DNA of 16,439 bases from CBDUBU01 sp965365465. GTDB taxonomy: Bacteria; Bacteroidota; Rhodothermia; Rhodothermales; DASSAV01. Below are positions 15,351-16,439 of the stretch, one piece after another. The notes beneath the pieces were generated by a model. It was given only the letters and a program-made list of their open reading frames with translations. It was not told the origin of the DNA and did not search any database. The stretch's first letter is position 1, and each line of letters starts with the position of its first letter. The translations under genes and the position numbers were made by a program. The stretch covers positions 1 to 16,439 of the forward strand of contig CBDUBU010000060.1 of the NCBI GenBank assembly GCA_965365465.1. The letters run 5' to 3'.

Positions 15351-15450
15351 GCCCCTCGCGCTCCATCGCGCCCCATCGCGCCACGCTTCCCTGTCCTGAC
15401 GAATTATTTTGCGGGTTACTGCGGGTTTTTAGCGGTTTATTGCGGTTTTT
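15351..15450. repeat. Helically phased ~10 bp repeats with T-tracts
   Basis: Three 10 bp units, GCCCCTCGCG, CTCCATCGCG and CCCCATCGCG, run without gaps from 15351 to 15380. After a 30 bp interval, GCGG(G)TTT units start at 15411, 15421, 15432 and 15442, so they recur every 10-11 bp. Their T-runs at 15426-15430, 15436-15438 and 15446-15450 are in phase with the helix, a pattern known to bend DNA. A further looser cluster of GCGG units is at 15494, 15503 and 15515. GCGCCCCTCGC occurs at both 15349-15359 and 15523-15533. No coding frame explains the pattern. Confidence 0.55.
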
Positions 15451-15458
15451 CAGTCAGG

Positions 15459-15494
15459 CAAAAGGCCCTTTTTGACCCTGCCAGGGCCGTTTTG
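15459..15494. terminator. Terminator-like hairpin downstream of the unknown exported gene
   Basis: CAAAAGGCCCT (15459-15469) pairs with AGGGCC-G-TTTTG (15483-15494) with a single bulged G and a 13 nt loop. The A-run and T-run flanks make it a plausible terminator in either direction. It lies about 134 nt beyond the stop at 15325. Confidence 0.5.
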
Positions 15495-15514
15495 CGGTTT
15501 TTGCGGCCCAAAAC

Positions 15515-15557
15515 GCGGTTTCGCGCCCCTCGCCGCTTTTTCTTTTCTTTTTTTCTT
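15515..15557 (+). terminator. GC stem followed by a long pyrimidine tract
   Basis: GCGG (15515-15518) and CCGC (15533-15536) can pair around a loop that itself contains a small CGCG-GTTT-CGCG stem. An almost pure T tract with three single Cs follows (15537-15557). The stem is weak, but the T-rich tail is the longest in the window, so it may act as a back-up terminator for the upstream + strand gene. It could equally be low-complexity drift. Confidence 0.35.
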
Positions 15558-15607
15558 GTCAGACCCTGGCCTTGCTGTTGCGCCGGGCCGCCTGCAAGCC
15601 TTGAAAC

Positions 15608-15701
15608 ACAGACGCTCTGCCTTCGCTCAGAATGACACTTCAGGTAGGGAGGCGGCAACCATAACCGTCATGTCATGCTGAACATAGGGAAGCATCCATG
15701 T
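15608..15701. repeat. REP/MITE-like imperfect palindrome, copy B
   Basis: The left arm (15611-15635) reads GACGCT, a 4 nt insertion relative to copy A, then CTTCGCTCAGAATGAC. The right arm (15671-15700) reads TGTCATGCTGAAC then GAAGCATCCATG. It matches copy A (10696-10786) in both arms and in a GCTTC/ACTTC-GGG centre, in the same orientation, but is clearly diverged. Beyond it, up to the receptor remnant at 15844, I see only a small stem (CAGGTT at 15792, AACCTG at 15806) without a T-run. Confidence 0.65.
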
Positions 15702-15843
15702 TCAAAGAACGGCAGGCGCTCCCGGCTTGCTTGTTTCTGCCTTTAACGCACCATACTGTTTCCGAAGATAGGAACTGGCGCTCAGGCAGAACAGGTTATT
15801 CCGGCAACCTGCCCGGTTTGCGGGGGGCCAATGTGCGCGGCTG

Positions 15844-16431
15844 TTAATCTATCTCCACTTTGATGCCGATGGAGGGCACGAAGGGGAGTTGGTCCTTGCG
15901 CCGGAGGGTGAAAATGTCTACGTAGAAAATGTTACGCCGGTCGTAGACATTGATGGCGCTCGCCTGGAGCGTGATGCGCACAGGGTTCACGTTCCAGGTT
16001 CGATCCACCGATAGATCCAGCCGATGATAGGCGGGAAGGAGCGAATCAAACGGGCGCTCGTAGATCACCCGCCGGGAGTGCTCCAGGTCGAATCCGGAGC
16101 GGATGTCATCGACGAGGGCGAAGCCATCGAAGGCCAGCGGACGTGTGTAGGGCAGCCCGGAGCCGAGCGCCCACCTGAGGCTGAAGTCGAAACCGCGCCA
16201 GGTATGGCTCAGGAGCGCGTTCAGGGTATGCCGCCGGTCGTGGCCCGGCCGGTAGCGCAGGCGCTCCGTACCATACCAGACTTCTACCTCGGCTCCCTCG
16301 GCTGCATAAGCCGGTCAGGCTCATCAGAGCCGCGAGTAAGACAAGGCTGACGAAGGCGAACGGGATGCGCGGGCAAAAGGTCGTACTGCCGGGAGGCGCC
16401 TGCGGGCCTGCCGTCTGAACAGCCGCTTCAT
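15844..16431 (-). pseudogene. Remnant of a TonB-dependent outer-membrane receptor
   Basis: From 16314 down to the TAA at 15844-15846 the - strand encodes about 156 residues of a TonB-dependent receptor beta-barrel end. It has WYGTERLRYRPGHDRRHTL, WALGSGLPYTRPLAFDGF, VIYERPFDSLLPAYHRLDLSVDR, ASAINVYDRRNIFYVDIFTLRR and a terminal strand LPFVPSIGIKVEID. Just upstream the same frame is blocked by TGA at 16315-16317 and further stops within 16320-16330. An ATG at 16429-16431 in that frame starts a basic stretch (MKRLFRRQARRRLP) but reaches the same stops. The +2-shifted frame between them reads a signal-like hydrophobic run, IPFAFVSLVLLAALMSLTG. The simplest reading is a signal peptide joined to a barrel end after a large internal deletion and frameshifts. 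The window edge prevents certainty: an intact upstream gene or a sequencing error is possible. Confidence 0.6.
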
Positions 16432-16439
16432 ACGAAAAG

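Noticed and set aside
15351..15533. A CRISPR array or plasmid-type iteron origin in the repeat block.
   Set aside because: Units are about 10 bp with no unique spacers of CRISPR length, and no replication initiator or AT-rich unwinding region is nearby.
16106..16324. A 72-codon - strand ORF (MSLTGLCSRG...) over the receptor region.
   Set aside because: It is in a different frame from the barrel sequence, and its Arg/Pro/Ala-rich body is a shadow; only its first residues belong to the signal-like run.

Overview
The window looks like chromosomal DNA from a member of the Bacteroidota/Rhodothermota lineage (Rhodothermales- or Balneola-like). This is an inference from gene content: a DUF2851 protein, a TonB-receptor C-terminus, a LytS-type kinase with a LytTR regulator, a homogentisate dioxygenase of the short bacterial type, weak or absent Shine-Dalgarno sites at many starts, and moderately high GC. 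It is mainly housekeeping and catabolic genes. I saw no CRISPR array, rRNA, tRNA, transposase or phage gene.

Layout. Positions 1-90 hold the tail of an unidentified + strand gene, closed by a bidirectional hairpin terminator shared with the converging regulator gene. From 383 to 2551 (- strand) lies a two-component pair: a four-helix membrane histidine kinase and a LytTR response regulator. Divergent from it, across a 339 bp region with candidate operator repeats, is a small exported HEAT-repeat protein with a strong terminator. From 3627 to 6370 (+ strand) come a DUF2892-SRPBCC membrane protein, an SDR oxidoreductase and an FAH-fold hydrolase; the last two overlap by 20 nt. A converging HDOD protein follows, then DUF2851 and pyrF on the - strand, and msrB on the + strand, divergent from pyrF.

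From 10885 to 13321 (- strand) are hpd and hmgA, two consecutive steps of tyrosine/phenylalanine breakdown: 4-hydroxyphenylpyruvate to homogentisate to maleylacetoacetate. The FAH-fold hydrolase 4.5 kb away could supply the final hydrolysis, but that link is speculative and no maleylacetoacetate isomerase is present here. A Nudix hydrolase is divergent from hpd, followed by an exported protein of unknown function (14195-15325).

The last section is the least ordinary. The 518 bp gap at 15326-15843 carries a run of repeats with a period of about 10 bp and phased T-tracts, a terminator-like hairpin, a long pyrimidine tract, and one of two copies of a REP/MITE-like imperfect palindrome; the other copy is at 10696-10786. 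The window ends in what looks like a decayed, internally deleted TonB-dependent receptor. I did not find a convincing new multi-gene system. The best candidates for something undescribed are the intergenic repeats, the operator-like repeats and the unknown exported protein.
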